Shown: in pieces, positions 28,205 to 37,753 of the stretch
Layout of the letters: each line of letters opens with the position of its first letter
How positions within the stretch are numbered: the first letter of the stretch is position 1
From: Pseudomonas botevensis
GTDB taxonomy: Bacteria > Pseudomonadota > Gammaproteobacteria > Pseudomonadales > Pseudomonadaceae
Assembly (NCBI RefSeq): GCF_019145475.1
Contig: NZ_JAHTKI010000027.1
Span: 1 to 64,000 of the forward strand
Reading direction: 5' to 3'
DNA: 64,000 bases
Notes under the pieces: model-generated
The model's database searches: none
What the model was told of the DNA's origin: nothing
Seen by the model: the letters and a program-made list of their open reading frames with translations, nothing else
Program-made: the position numbers and the translations under genes

Positions 28205-29326
28205 ATGACACATGCTGTGATCGAACGCGTTGAGACCCTCATTGTCGATCTTCCGACCATTCGTCCGCACAAGCTGGCGATGCACACTATGCAGCAGCAG
28301 ACCCTGGTCATCATCCGGGTACGTTGCTCGGACGGTGTGGAAGGCATCGGCGAGTCCACCACCATCGGTGGCCTGGCCTACGGTTACGAAAGCCCGGAAA
28401 GCATCAAGCAAAACATCGACGCTCATCTGGCGCCTGCCTTGAAAGGTATGGAGGCGGGTAACATCAACGCCGCCATGCTGAAACTGGACAAGATCGCCAA
28501 GGGCAACACGTTCGCCAAGTCCGGCCTCGAAAGCGCGTTGCTGGATGCGCAGGGCAAGCGCCTGGGCCTGGCGGTCAGCGAACTGCTCGGCGGGCGTGTA
28601 CGGGACAGCCTGGAAGTGGCCTGGACGCTGGCCTCCGGCGATACCGCCCGGGACATCGCCGAGGCCGAGCAGATGCTCGATATTCGTCGCCATCGAATCT
28701 TCAAACTGAAAATCGGCGCCAACCCTGTCGATCAGGATCTGGCGCACGTCATCGCCATCAAGAAAGCCCTGGGCGATCGCGCCAGTGTGCGCGTTGACGT
28801 CAATCAATACTGGAATGAGTCACAGGCGCTGCGGGCGTGCAGGATTCTCGGTGACAACGGTGTCGATCTTATCGAGCAGCCCATTGCCCGTACCAATCGT
28901 TCCGGCCAGGTGCGGCTGAATCAAAGCAGCCCGGCGCCGATCATGGCTGATGAGTCGATTGAAAGTGTCGAGGACGCGTTGAGTCTGGTCATCGACGGCG
29001 CCGCCAGCGTATTCGCCCTGAAGATCGCCAAGAATGGCGGCCCACGTGCGGTGCTGCGTACCGCGCAGATTGCCGAGGCTGCGGGCGTCGCGCTGTACGG
29101 CGGCACCATGCTCGAAGGCGCCATTGGCACTCTGGCTTCGGCTCACGCCTTCATTACCCTCAATCAACTGACCTGGGCGACCGAGCTGTTCGGCCCGCTG
29201 TTGCTGACCGAGGAAATTGTCACCGAGCCGCCGGTCTACCGCGATTTCCAGCTTCATGTTCCGCGCACCCCCGGCCTGGGGCTGACGCTGGATGAAGAAC
29301 GCCTGCGTCGTTTTGCTCGCCGTTGA
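28205..29326 (+). CDS. catB: Muconate cycloisomerase CatB
   Basis: 373 residues. Lactonises cis,cis-muconate to muconolactone in the beta-ketoadipate pathway. Enolase-superfamily features are present: the KxK motif at Lys167/Lys169, DVNQYW with the first metal Asp, IEQP, MADES, and a second lysine in ALKIAKNGG. The start at 28205 (MTHAVIERVE) aligns with the beginning of the P. putida enzyme as I remember it; a longer start at 28169 is open but adds atypical residues. Activated from the divergent catR intergenic region. Its stop is 15 bases before catC. Confidence 0.95.
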   Translation: MTHAVIERVETLIVDLPTIRPHKLAMHTMQQQTLVIIRVRCSDGVEGIGESTTIGGLAYGYESPESIKQNIDAHLAPALKGMEAGNINAAMLKLDKIAKGNTFAKSGLESALLDAQGKRLGLAVSELLGGRVRDSLEVAWTLASGDTARDIAEAEQMLDIRRHRIFKLKIGANPVDQDLAHVIAIKKALGDRASVRVDVNQYWNESQALRACRILGDNGVDLIEQPIARTNRSGQVRLNQSSPAPIMADESIESVEDALSLVIDGAASVFALKIAKNGGPRAVLRTAQIAEAAGVALYGGTMLEGAIGTLASAHAFITLNQLTWATELFGPLLLTEEIVTEPPVYRDFQLHVPRTPGLGLTLDEERLRRFARR

Positions 29327-29341
29327 TCAAGGAGAACCCCC

Positions 29342-29632
29342 ATGCTGTTTCACGTAAAAATGACCGTAAAACTTCCGTTGGACATGGACCCGGCGAAGGC
29401 CGCGCAGCTCAAGGCTGACGAGAAAGAACTGGCGCAGCGGCTGCAACGCGAAGGCACCTGGCGTCATCTGTGGCGCATCGCCGGGCATTACGCCAATTAC
29501 AGCGTGTTCGATGTACCGAGCGTCGAGGCGCTGCATGACACCCTGATGCAATTGCCCCTGTTTCCGTACATGGACATCGAGGTCGATGGCCTTTGCCGCC
29601 ATCCGTCCTCGATTCACGCGACTGATCGATAA
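29342..29632 (+). CDS. catC: Muconolactone delta-isomerase CatC
   Basis: 96 residues, exactly the family size. Starts MLFHVKMTVKLP, typical of CatC, and contains GTWRHLWRIAGHYANYSVFD. Isomerises muconolactone to beta-ketoadipate enol-lactone as a homodecamer. A strong AAGGAG site precedes the ATG, 15 bases after catB. Third step of catechol degradation in this operon. Confidence 0.96.
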   Translation: MLFHVKMTVKLPLDMDPAKAAQLKADEKELAQRLQREGTWRHLWRIAGHYANYSVFDVPSVEALHDTLMQLPLFPYMDIEVDGLCRHPSSIHATDR

Positions 29633-29663
29633 TGCGCCAACAAGAATAATGAGGTGATGACAA

Positions 29664-30599
29664 ATGACCGTGAAGATTTCGCAAACGCCTGAGGTACAAA
29701 CGTTCTTCCAGGAGGTGGCCGGTGTCGACAACGACCAGGGCAGCCCTCGTTTCAAACAGATCATTTTGCGTGTGTTGCAGGATGCGGCGCGGCTGATTGA
29801 AGACCTGGAAATCACCGACGACGAGTTCTGGAAAGCGGTGGATTACCTCAACCGCATGGGTGCCAATCAAGAGGCCGGGTTGCTGGTGGCGGGGCTGGGG
29901 ATCGAGCATTTCCTCGATCTGCTCCAGGACGCGAAAGATGCCCAGGCAGGTCTGGCGGGGGGCACCCCGCGCACCATCGAAGGCCCGCTCTACGTGGCGG
30001 GTGCGCCGCTTTCGCAAGGCGAGGCGCGTATGGACGACGGCACCGATCCGGGCACGCCGATGTACCTGCATGGCCGGGTTTTCGATGAGCGGGGCAACCC
30101 GTTGGCGGGCGCGATCGTCGATGTGTGGCACGCCAGCACCCACGGCACTTACTCCTATTTCGACCCCAGCCAGTCGGCGTTCAATCTGCGTCGACGCATT
30201 GTCACCGACGATCAGGGCCGCTATCGCGCCCGCAGTATCGTGCCGAGCGGCTACGGTTGCCCGCCAGGCGGCACGACGCAGGAAGTGCTCAATCATCTGG
30301 GGCGTCACGGCCAGCGCCCGGCGCATATCCACTTCTTCATTTCCGCAGCGGGCCAGCGTCATTTGACGACGCAAATCAACTTCAACGGCGATGAGTACCT
30401 CTGGGATGATTTTGCCTACGCCACCCGTGACGGGCTGATCGGAACGCTCAACTTCGTTGATGACGCCGAGGCGGCGAAGGCCCGTGGTCTGGAAGGCAAG
30501 CGCTTCGCCGATCTGGAGTTCAACTTCCAGTTGCAGGCCGCGGAAAGCGCGGATTCAGAAGCCCGCAGCCAGCGTCCTCGGGCTTTGCAGGAAGGCTGA
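29664..30599 (+). CDS. catA: Catechol 1,2-dioxygenase CatA
   Basis: 311 residues. Intradiol ring cleavage of catechol to cis,cis-muconate. An N-terminal helical dimerisation domain precedes the Fe(III) domain. The likely ligands are Tyr163 (HGTYSYF), Tyr197 (GYGCPP), His221 and His223 (AHIHFF). A GAGG site precedes the ATG, 31 bases after catC. The catBCA order is usual in Pseudomonas. No ben or pca genes are in the window, so catechol supply and enol-lactone hydrolysis must be encoded elsewhere. Confidence 0.96.
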   Translation: MTVKISQTPEVQTFFQEVAGVDNDQGSPRFKQIILRVLQDAARLIEDLEITDDEFWKAVDYLNRMGANQEAGLLVAGLGIEHFLDLLQDAKDAQAGLAGGTPRTIEGPLYVAGAPLSQGEARMDDGTDPGTPMYLHGRVFDERGNPLAGAIVDVWHASTHGTYSYFDPSQSAFNLRRRIVTDDQGRYRARSIVPSGYGCPPGGTTQEVLNHLGRHGQRPAHIHFFISAAGQRHLTTQINFNGDEYLWDDFAYATRDGLIGTLNFVDDAEAAKARGLEGKRFADLEFNFQLQAAESADSEARSQRPRALQEG

Positions 30600-30613
30600 G
30601 CCAGAGCGAAAAC

Positions 30614-30646
30614 GGCGGCAGCGAGAACAGACTTCTCCCTGCCGCC
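30614..30646 (+). terminator. Hairpin after catA
   Basis: GGCGGCAG at 30614 pairs with CTGCCGCC at 30639-30646. The stem is strong but no T-run follows, so it may be a weak terminator or an mRNA 3' stabiliser of the catBCA transcript. Confidence 0.45.
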
Positions 30647-30762
30647 GGTGAGTTACACGAGCAAAGCCAGCATCGTGCGGGGACAACGTTTTGTTCCGTC
30701 TGCGCGGGAGACAAGCGGGGCAAGGGATTACCGGGCTGACTCCGGTTGGTCGACGCCGAGCC

Positions 30763-31443
30763 TCAATTCACCCCACTGCTGTACGAGATCAATTGAGCCC
30801 TGACCGACGTCACCACCGACTGGCTGGCAAAATCTATCGAGTAGGCCTGATTAAGGGCAAGTATGTCCGCCGCCATATCGGCGTGATTGTTGTACATGCC
30901 TTGTCCGATGTTGGGGTCGAACATTGCACAGGGATAACTCCAGTTCAGGTATCCCCCCGTCGAGCTTCGATTGAGCTTCACTACAACGGCATGTGCCCAT
31001 TGGGTTCCGCCCTTGAGCGTGAGCATCAGAAAGTTCGCCTTCGCTTTTGCGTAGCTGTTCAAGCACGCCGCAATGGTGTCAGCACTGGTCAATAAACCGG
31101 GAACATCTTCATGGGCGGTCTGTTGCCCGCCCAATGCCAGGATCAGGGCGTTCGATGTGTCGGATCTCGAGTGGCGCGACATCATGTCTCGCTGGATCTC
31201 TGATGCCGAAATATTGTCGAGGGTGGTTACCTTGTAGCGTTTGTTGGCTTTGATGTTCCGCACCCATAAACAGCAATACGCCCAACACATGCCTTCGTCG
31301 ACCGGTTCAATGGTCGCTGAGTGAGAAATGCCCCCGCTACCTATTGTCAGCACTGTGACCCCATTGCCTGGGCCCAGGTAATTGGCCTGCTTGAATTCAG
31401 AAAAATCTTTGGCGTGAGAGAAGCACGTTTTATCCAATGGCAT
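30763..31443 (-). CDS. YopT/AvrPphB-like (C58) cysteine protease candidate
   Basis: 226 residues. The start at 31443 has AAGGAG seven bases upstream; longer in-frame starts lack a site. Three segments match the C58 peptidase pattern in order and spacing: EGMCWAYCCLW (Cys53), WAHAVVV (His151) and FDPNIGQ (Asp176). This Cys-His-Asp triad is the hallmark of YopT and AvrPphB effectors and related toxin domains. No Sec signal or membrane segment is present. Base composition looks less GC-rich than its neighbours and there is no partner gene, which suggests acquisition. It could be a secreted effector or toxin. No chaperone, hrp box or immunity gene is evident nearby. The fold call rests on motif reading only. 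Confidence 0.7.
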   Translation of the reverse strand: MPLDKTCFSHAKDFSEFKQANYLGPGNGVTVLTIGSGGISHSATIEPVDEGMCWAYCCLWVRNIKANKRYKVTTLDNISASEIQRDMMSRHSRSDTSNALILALGGQQTAHEDVPGLLTSADTIAACLNSYAKAKANFLMLTLKGGTQWAHAVVVKLNRSSTGGYLNWSYPCAMFDPNIGQGMYNNHADMAADILALNQAYSIDFASQSVVTSVRAQLISYSSGVN

Positions 31444-31675
31444 TTTTGAACTCCTTGTCATGACAACCGTGGCTGCGCGGATGACACTCCATGTGTTTTG
31501 CATGCGTTGTTGGTTTGCCTGTCAGCTATGCAGGCTAGTACCTGGCGGGCAGGTCAACCAGTCGGCGCGCTGCGTTCTTGTCCCCCGGTCAAAATTCTTT
31601 TCGATTTTCAGCGGTTTATCCACGCCCTGTGGTTACGGAAAATTCTTTCCATCCAAACCCACTGAGACCGCACAC

Positions 31676-31813
31676 ATGCATGACTTCAAAAAGACTGTTG
31701 CCCTGATCGTTGCGCTGTTCACGCTTACTGCGCAGTTGGCTGCACAGGCTGAAGAGTCCGGCGCTTTTGTTGAACGTAACAACTCTCACAACGAACAAGC
31801 AGCTGAAGACTGA
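31676..31813 (+). CDS. Small exported peptide, 45 residues
   Basis: Starts MHDFKKTVALIVALF, a clear Sec signal, with likely cleavage after AQA. About 21 mature residues, hydrophilic and Asn/Glu-rich (ERNNSHNEQ), would remain. The ribosome binding site is weak. It stands 115 bases before the RND pump genes on the same strand and might be a leader of that transcript. Family not recognised; it could be a stand-alone small periplasmic protein. Confidence 0.5.
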   Translation: MHDFKKTVALIVALFTLTAQLAAQAEESGAFVERNNSHNEQAAED

Positions 31814-31928
31814 GCCGATCACTTCGTGCTTTGTCGATTCTTAATCAGGTGGCCTGAGTTTCCGATTCAGTCCATCCATTTGGCATTGAAGTTCGATGAC
31901 TCAATGGCCAACTTCGGAGATTACTCAA

Positions 31929-33140
31929 GTGAACTCGTCAAAAACGGGTAAGTCGGCTGTGTCTTGCCCATTGAAATCCAGTGTGGTCAAAGGCCTGGCC
32001 ATGTCCGCCGTGAGCCTTGCCCTGATCGCGGCCTTGAGCGGTTGTGAGCCGGACAAGGCCAGCAGCGCGCCAGCGGCGCCGAGCGTCACCGTCAGCAAAC
32101 CGGTCAAGTCGGTCATCACTGACTGGGACAGTTTTACCGGTCGTTTCGAGGCCACCGATTCGGTCGAAGTCCGTTCGCGGGTCAGCGGGTATCTGGAGAA
32201 AGTCGCGTTCAAGGACGGCGCCATCGTCAAGAAGGGCGATTTGCTGTTCGTGATCGACTCACGCTCGTTCCAGGCGGCTGTGATACAGGCTCAAGGCAAA
32301 CTGGCGCAAGTGCGTTCGCAATTGGCCTTGGCCGAGCAGGAGTTCGCCCGCGCCCATGTCCTGATCGAATCCAAAACCATCGCCCGCAGCCTCTACGATC
32401 AGCGTTTGCAGGCGCGCCAGGCGGCGCAGGCCGAAGTGTTGAGCGCCGAAGGTGCGCTGAGCAACGCAAGGCTGGATCTGGAGTTCACTCGCATCACCGC
32501 ACCGATGAGCGGACGCATCAGCCGCAAGCTGATCAGTGAGGGCAATCTGGTCAATGGCGGCAACAGCAGTGCGACATTGTTGACCACCATCGTCTCGCTC
32601 GACCCGATCGATATCTACTTCGATATCGACGAGCAGAGCTATCTCAAATATCGCCGTCAGGTCGGTGCCAGCCCCCATCAGAGCCAGGTGCGGATCACCT
32701 TGCCGGGAGAAACCGAGCCGAGCATGACCGGGCGCATGGACTTTATCGATAACCGCCTCGATCCCTCCACCGGCACCTTGCGCCAGCGCGCGCGGGTCGG
32801 CAATCAGGCACTGAGCCTGAGTCCGGGCCAGTTCGGCCGGGTGCAGTTCTCCAGTCAGGCGGCTTACCCGGCGTTGCTTCTGCCGGATACCGCGATCAGC
32901 GTCGATGCGACCCGCAAGGTCGTCTACGTGCTCAACCCGCAGAACAAAGTGGAAATCCGTCCGGTGACCCTCGGCAAACTGCACGACGGTCTGCGCGAAA
33001 TCTCCAGCGGTTTGCAGGAACAGGACCGGGTGATCGTCGATGGTCTGCAGCGCGTACGCGCCGGTGACACGGCTACCGCCCGGGAACTGGCGGTGGCGCA
33101 GACAACCAAGGCAGCAGAGAAGCAGGAGGGCTCGCTATGA
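31929..33140 (+). CDS. RND efflux periplasmic adaptor (MexE-like lipoprotein)
   Basis: About 403 residues from a GTG at 31929, which has GGAG nine bases upstream; an ATG at 31896 is an alternative with a weaker site. Hydrophobic stretch and lipobox LSGC indicate an inner-membrane-anchored lipoprotein. The lipoyl halves (SRVSGYLEKV and ITAPMSGRI) flank a coiled-coil hairpin, followed by beta-barrel and membrane-proximal domains, as in MexE/AcrA adaptors. It joins the RND pump to the outer-membrane channel. The stop overlaps the pump gene by four bases. Confidence 0.92.
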   Translation: MNSSKTGKSAVSCPLKSSVVKGLAMSAVSLALIAALSGCEPDKASSAPAAPSVTVSKPVKSVITDWDSFTGRFEATDSVEVRSRVSGYLEKVAFKDGAIVKKGDLLFVIDSRSFQAAVIQAQGKLAQVRSQLALAEQEFARAHVLIESKTIARSLYDQRLQARQAAQAEVLSAEGALSNARLDLEFTRITAPMSGRISRKLISEGNLVNGGNSSATLLTTIVSLDPIDIYFDIDEQSYLKYRRQVGASPHQSQVRITLPGETEPSMTGRMDFIDNRLDPSTGTLRQRARVGNQALSLSPGQFGRVQFSSQAAYPALLLPDTAISVDATRKVVYVLNPQNKVEIRPVTLGKLHDGLREISSGLQEQDRVIVDGLQRVRAGDTATARELAVAQTTKAAEKQEGSL

Positions 33141-36100
33141 ACATTGGGCGTACTTCCATCGAGCAGCCGGTGCTGGCAATCGTGTTGTCGATCGTATTGC
33201 TGATCGTCGGCGGGCTCGCCTATCTGGTCTTGCCGACATCCGAATACCCTGACATCGCACCACCGACCGTGGTGGTCACCGCGACCTATCCTGGTGCCTC
33301 TGCCCAGACGGTGGCGGAAACGCTGGCGATTCCGATCGAGCAGGAAGTCAACGGTGTCGAAGACATGCTCTATATGTACAGCCAGGCGACGTCTGATGGC
33401 AGCCTGAACCTCACCGTCACGTTCAAAAGTGGCACTGACGTCGACAAGGCTCAGGTGCTGGTGCAGAACCGCGTGGCGCTGGCCACGCCGCGCCTGCCGG
33501 AGCCGGTGCAACGCAGTGGGGTGACGGTGCGCAAGTCGTCACCGACGCAGTTGTCGACGATTTTCATCTCGTCGCCCAAGGGCACCTACGATCAGCTCTA
33601 TGTCTCGAACTTCGCGATCCGTAACGTGGCCGATGTGCTCAAGCGTATCGATGGGGTCGGTGACATCAATCCACTGGGCGCACGGGAATACTCCATGCGT
33701 ATCTGGCTCGATCCGGAGCGTGTGGCTGCGTTCAACCTGACACCGGCCGACATCATTGGCGCGGTGCGTGCGCAGAACACCCAGGTCGCCGGTGGCGTGA
33801 TTGCTCAGCCGCCAGTGGCTTCGCAAGCCTTCCAGCCGAACCTGATTTTCGAGGGCCGGCTGAAAGAGCCTGCGGACTTCGACAATATCGTCATCAAGTC
33901 CGGTACAGCGGGGCGGCTGGTGCGACTCAAGGATGTGGCGCGTACGGAAATCGCCGGCCTGGCCTACGTCAACAACACCTACTATCTGCGCAACCCGGCT
34001 ATCGGTCTGCAAGTCCTGCAACGTCCGGGTGCCAACGCGCTGGCGACCATGAAGGTGGTCGAAGAAACCCTGCAGACCCTGAGCAAGGATTTCCCTGAAG
34101 GCATCGAATACAGCGTCGGCTATAACCCGACTGCGTTCATCGCCGACAGCATTGGCGAGTTGGGCAAGACCATCTACGAGGCCGTCATTCTCGTGGTGCT
34201 GGTGATCCTGTTGTTCCTGCAAGGCTGGCGTGCGTCGATCATTCCGATCCTGGCGATTCCGGTGTCGCTGGTCGGCACCTTCGCGGTCATGGCAATGCTC
34301 GGTTATTCGATCAACAACCTGACGCTGTTCGGCCTGGTGCTGGCGGTGGGGATCGTGGTCGACAACGCCATTGTCGTGGTGGAAAACGTCGAACGGCATC
34401 TGGCCGAAGGCAAGACCCCGTTGCAAGCGACCCTGATTACCATGCAGGAAATCGGCGGTGCGCTGTTCGCCATCACCCTGGTGTTATGTGCGGTGTTCAT
34501 TCCGACCGCGTTCATTCCGGGTATCTCCGGTGAGTTCTTCCGTCAGTTCGGGATCACCATCGCAGTGGCCACGGCCATTTCACTGTTCAACTCGGTGACC
34601 CTGTCGCCAGCGCTGGCGGCAATGATTTTGCGTCGCCACGAACCGCTGAAGCATCAAGCCGCCAAATCCGGCGTGATGGGCTGGCTCAAACGCGGCACCG
34701 ATGGCTTCAACCGTGGTTTTCTGCGGCTCTCTACCGCCTATGCGAACAGCGTGCGCGGGTTGGTGGCGCGTACGCCGCTGATGCTGGCGATCTACGCGGT
34801 ATTGATTGCGGGGACGGCGTATTTGCTGGTGTCCACGCCCAAGGGGTTCATTCCTGCACAGGACCGTGGCTACCTGGTGGTTATCGTGCAGTTGCCCGAC
34901 GGCGCTTCGCTGGAGCGCACCAACGAAATCTCCCAACAGATCGAGGCGATTGCCCTGCAAGTACCGGGCGTGGATCGGGTGCCTACATTCTCCGGCTTCT
35001 CCATGGTCACCGGGACCAGTTCATCGAATTCGGCCGGTCTGGCGCCGGTGTTCCAACCGTGGTCGGAGCGCAAGTTGCACGGATTGACGTCTGACAAAAT
35101 CGCTGCGGATCTGCGTGAGCGCCTGAAAGCAGTCAGCGGTGCGTCAGTGATTGTCGCCACGCCACCACCGGTCCAAGGCCTCGGCAGCACCGGTGGTTTT
35201 TCCATGCGCTTGCAGGATCGCGCGGGGCTGGGTACCGAAGCATTGGCCAAGGCAACCGAGGACTTGATCAGCGCCGCCAACGCGACTCAGGGTATGACCG
35301 GTGTCTACTCACCGTTCTCGGCCAGAACCCCACAGGTGTTCGTTGAACTGGATCGCGAGCGTGCCGAAATGCTCGGTGTGCCCAGCAGCCAGATCAACCA
35401 GGCGATCGAAACCTACTTCGGTTCGAGCTATATCAACGACTTCAACCTGGTGGGGCGAACTTACCGTGTCACGGCTCAGGCCGATCTGCCCTACAGGGTC
35501 ACGCCGGAGGACCTGGCCCGGGTCAAAGTCCGTAACGAGGCCGGGCAGATGGTGCCGATTGCCAGCGTCACGCGCCTGCATGAAGCTCTCGGCGTAGAGC
35601 GGTTTCCCCGTTACAACCTGTTCCCGACCGCCGAGGTCAATGGCGATACATTGCCAGGGCTGGGTTCGGAGTTCGCGATCAAGACCATGGAGCGTCTGGC
35701 CGCTGAAACGCTGCCTGCCGGCATTACTTATCAGTGGACTGACCTGAGCTATCAGCAGACCACCGCCGGCAACACGGGCATGTTGGTATTCCCGCTGTGT
35801 GTGATTTTTGTCTATCTGGTGCTGGCCGCGCAGTACGGCAGCTGGAGTCTGCCCCTGGCGATCCTGCTGATCGTGCCGATGTGCCTGCTGGCGGCCGCCG
35901 GTGGCGTACGCCTGATGGGCCTGGATATCAATATCCTGACCCAGATCGGTTTCATCGTGCTGGTCGGCCTGGCGGCGAAGAATGCGATTCTGATCGTTGA
36001 AGTCGCGCGTCAGCAGGAGAGCGAGGGGCAAGGCATCGTCGAGGCAGTGGTCGAAGCCTGTCGCCTGCGCCTGCGGCCGATTCTGATGACATCGCTGGCG

Positions 36101-36319
36101 TTCATCCTTGGCGTGTTGCCGCTGGTGATGTCCGAAGGCGCAGGTTCCGAAATGCGTCAGGCCGTGGGCTCGGCGGTGTTCTTCGGGATGATCGGTGTGA
36201 CCTTGTTCGGTCTGCTGTTTACTCCGGTCTTCTACGTGATGATCCGTCGTCTGGCCGGGGGCGAACGCAAGGCTCCGGCTCAATCTTTTGCAAGTGAACG
36301 GGGTCTGGCTCATGAATAA
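33137..36319 (+). CDS. RND multidrug efflux pump, inner-membrane subunit (MexF-like)
   Basis: 1060 residues, HAE-1 family. TM1 is followed by a large periplasmic loop, and the pattern repeats in the second half. The TM4 proton-relay segment reads GIVVDNAIVVVENVER, with one Asp where AcrB has two, as in MexF-type pumps. The conserved R-to-L segment RPILMTSLAF and the TM10 GLAAKNAILIVE motif are intact. Drives proton-coupled export of drugs or metabolites from the periplasm. It sits between adaptor and channel genes with ATGA-type and 8-base overlaps. No regulator is adjacent, so control is unknown. It could export the NRPS product, but it lies 8 kb from that cluster across unrelated genes. Confidence 0.94.
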   Translation: MNIGRTSIEQPVLAIVLSIVLLIVGGLAYLVLPTSEYPDIAPPTVVVTATYPGASAQTVAETLAIPIEQEVNGVEDMLYMYSQATSDGSLNLTVTFKSGTDVDKAQVLVQNRVALATPRLPEPVQRSGVTVRKSSPTQLSTIFISSPKGTYDQLYVSNFAIRNVADVLKRIDGVGDINPLGAREYSMRIWLDPERVAAFNLTPADIIGAVRAQNTQVAGGVIAQPPVASQAFQPNLIFEGRLKEPADFDNIVIKSGTAGRLVRLKDVARTEIAGLAYVNNTYYLRNPAIGLQVLQRPGANALATMKVVEETLQTLSKDFPEGIEYSVGYNPTAFIADSIGELGKTIYEAVILVVLVILLFLQGWRASIIPILAIPVSLVGTFAVMAMLGYSINNLTLFGLVLAVGIVVDNAIVVVENVERHLAEGKTPLQATLITMQEIGGALFAITLVLCAVFIPTAFIPGISGEFFRQFGITIAVATAISLFNSVTLSPALAAMILRRHEPLKHQAAKSGVMGWLKRGTDGFNRGFLRLSTAYANSVRGLVARTPLMLAIYAVLIAGTAYLLVSTPKGFIPAQDRGYLVVIVQLPDGASLERTNEISQQIEAIALQVPGVDRVPTFSGFSMVTGTSSSNSAGLAPVFQPWSERKLHGLTSDKIAADLRERLKAVSGASVIVATPPPVQGLGSTGGFSMRLQDRAGLGTEALAKATEDLISAANATQGMTGVYSPFSARTPQVFVELDRERAEMLGVPSSQINQAIETYFGSSYINDFNLVGRTYRVTAQADLPYRVTPEDLARVKVRNEAGQMVPIASVTRLHEALGVERFPRYNLFPTAEVNGDTLPGLGSEFAIKTMERLAAETLPAGITYQWTDLSYQQTTAGNTGMLVFPLCVIFVYLVLAAQYGSWSLPLAILLIVPMCLLAAAGGVRLMGLDINILTQIGFIVLVGLAAKNAILIVEVARQQESEGQGIVEAVVEACRLRLRPILMTSLAFILGVLPLVMSEGAGSEMRQAVGSAVFFGMIGVTLFGLLFTPVFYVMIRRLAGGERKAPAQSFASERGLAHE

Positions 36320-37694
36320 CTTCCTTCGCATTCCGGGCCTGATGCTGGGCGCCGCGCTGTTGAGCGCCTGCGCTTCGCAGGTGCTGCCACCCCAGAGCGA
36401 GCCGCCGGTCGACAGCTTCGTCAACACACCGACGGAGCGCCCGGTCGGTGTCGCCGATCGTTGGTGGACGCTGTACCAGGACCCGTTGCTGGATCGTCTC
36501 GTCGAGCGTGCCCAAGGGCAGAACCTTGACCTGCAAATCGCTTTGGCACGCATTGATGCCGGGCGAGCACTGCGTAACATCAGCGCAGCGTCAGGCGCTG
36601 CGCAAGTCGATCTTGCAGCGAGCGCGGCGCGTCAGCGGATCTCTGCTGACCAGGCGGGTTACACGGACTCCTTGATCACCGAACCGCTGTCATTGGGGGC
36701 GAGTGCAGCCTGGGAAATCGACGTGTTCGGCCGTATCCGCGAAGGCGTGCGAGCCGCCGATGCCGACCTCGACGCCACCGGCGAAGAGGCACGCGGTGTG
36801 CGGGTGGCGCTGATTTCGGAAGTGGTCCAGGCCTATGCCGAGGCGCGCGGTCTGGAGGAGCGGCTGGCCATCATCCGGCAAAGCGCGGCCAGCCAAGCCG
36901 AAACTTTGCAACTGACGGAGCGCCTGTATGCGGCGGGGGATGCGCCGGAGTCCGATGTGTTGCGCGCCCGGTCGCAATCGGATTCCACAGCGGCCCAGGT
37001 GCCGGCGCTGCAACTCAACTGGCAGCGCTCGCTGCATCGGCTGTCGGTGTTGCTCGCGCAACCGACCGAGGCGCTGTACCAACAGTTCAAGGACAACCGG
37101 GCCAATGTTTCCACGGTATCGCTGCCGGACGCCGGAACGCCCGCCGACCTGTTGCGCCGTCGTGCAGACATTCGCGCAGCGGAAGCGCGCGTGATTGCAG
37201 CCTATGCCCGGGTGGGTGTGGCCAGGGCGGATTTGCTGCCACGTCTTAGTCTGTCGGCGGCACTGGGAACATTGATCGATGGTGTGAGCGCCGCCAATCT
37301 GGCCAGCTCGACCTTCTGGCTGGCAGGGGTGAATGCCAGCGTGCCGGTGTTCGATGGTGGGCGTCGGCGCAATGTGGTTGACCTTCGGGATGCCGAGGCG
37401 CGGCAGGCACTGCTGAGCTATCGGCGGACGGTATTGACGGCCGTTTCGGAAGTCGAATCGGCCCTGGCTGCCGCTCAACGCAATGCCGAGCGTCAGGCCC
37501 TTCTCGCCAGCGCCGCCACGCAGGCCAGTTCTGCCACCGAGCAGATTCAGCGAGCCTGGCGGGCAGGGGAGGCGCCGTTCCTGGACGTGTTGCAGGCGCA
37601 GCGGGTGCAACTGGCGGCGCAGAATGCCCTGTCCCAGGTCAAAACCGCGCAGTGGCAGAATCAGGCGATTCTGGTGAACGCATTGGGTGGATAG
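36312..37694 (+). CDS. Outer-membrane efflux channel, OprM/OprN-like lipoprotein
   Basis: 460 residues. Signal with lipobox LLSACAS gives an N-acylated outer-membrane protein. Two repeated OEP domains follow (RWWTLYQDPLLDRLV near the N-terminus, DLLRRRADIRAAEARV at mid-protein), typical of the NodT/OprM family. ATG at 36312 overlaps the pump gene by eight bases, completing the tripartite pump. A strong terminator follows. Confidence 0.93.
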   Translation: MNNFLRIPGLMLGAALLSACASQVLPPQSEPPVDSFVNTPTERPVGVADRWWTLYQDPLLDRLVERAQGQNLDLQIALARIDAGRALRNISAASGAAQVDLAASAARQRISADQAGYTDSLITEPLSLGASAAWEIDVFGRIREGVRAADADLDATGEEARGVRVALISEVVQAYAEARGLEERLAIIRQSAASQAETLQLTERLYAAGDAPESDVLRARSQSDSTAAQVPALQLNWQRSLHRLSVLLAQPTEALYQQFKDNRANVSTVSLPDAGTPADLLRRRADIRAAEARVIAAYARVGVARADLLPRLSLSAALGTLIDGVSAANLASSTFWLAGVNASVPVFDGGRRRNVVDLRDAEARQALLSYRRTVLTAVSEVESALAAAQRNAERQALLASAATQASSATEQIQRAWRAGEAPFLDVLQAQRVQLAAQNALSQVKTAQWQNQAILVNALGG

Positions 37695-37717
37695 ACGCCA
37701 GTGCCACTTGCCCCGCT

Positions 37718-37750
37718 CACTGCCTGGAAGCGCTCCAGGCAGTGCTTTTC
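37718..37750. terminator. Rho-independent terminator between convergent genes
   Basis: CACTGCCTGGA pairs with TCCAGGCAGTG around a short loop, followed by CTTTTC. It ends the efflux operon on the plus strand. The stem can also serve the convergent SfnB-like gene, which stops four bases away. Confidence 0.85.
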
Positions 37751-37753
37751 AGG

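Noticed and set aside
28064..28807. N-terminal extension of the catR frame
   Set aside because: It would cover the catR-catB promoter and run antisense into catB; the true start MELRHLRYF is at 28063.
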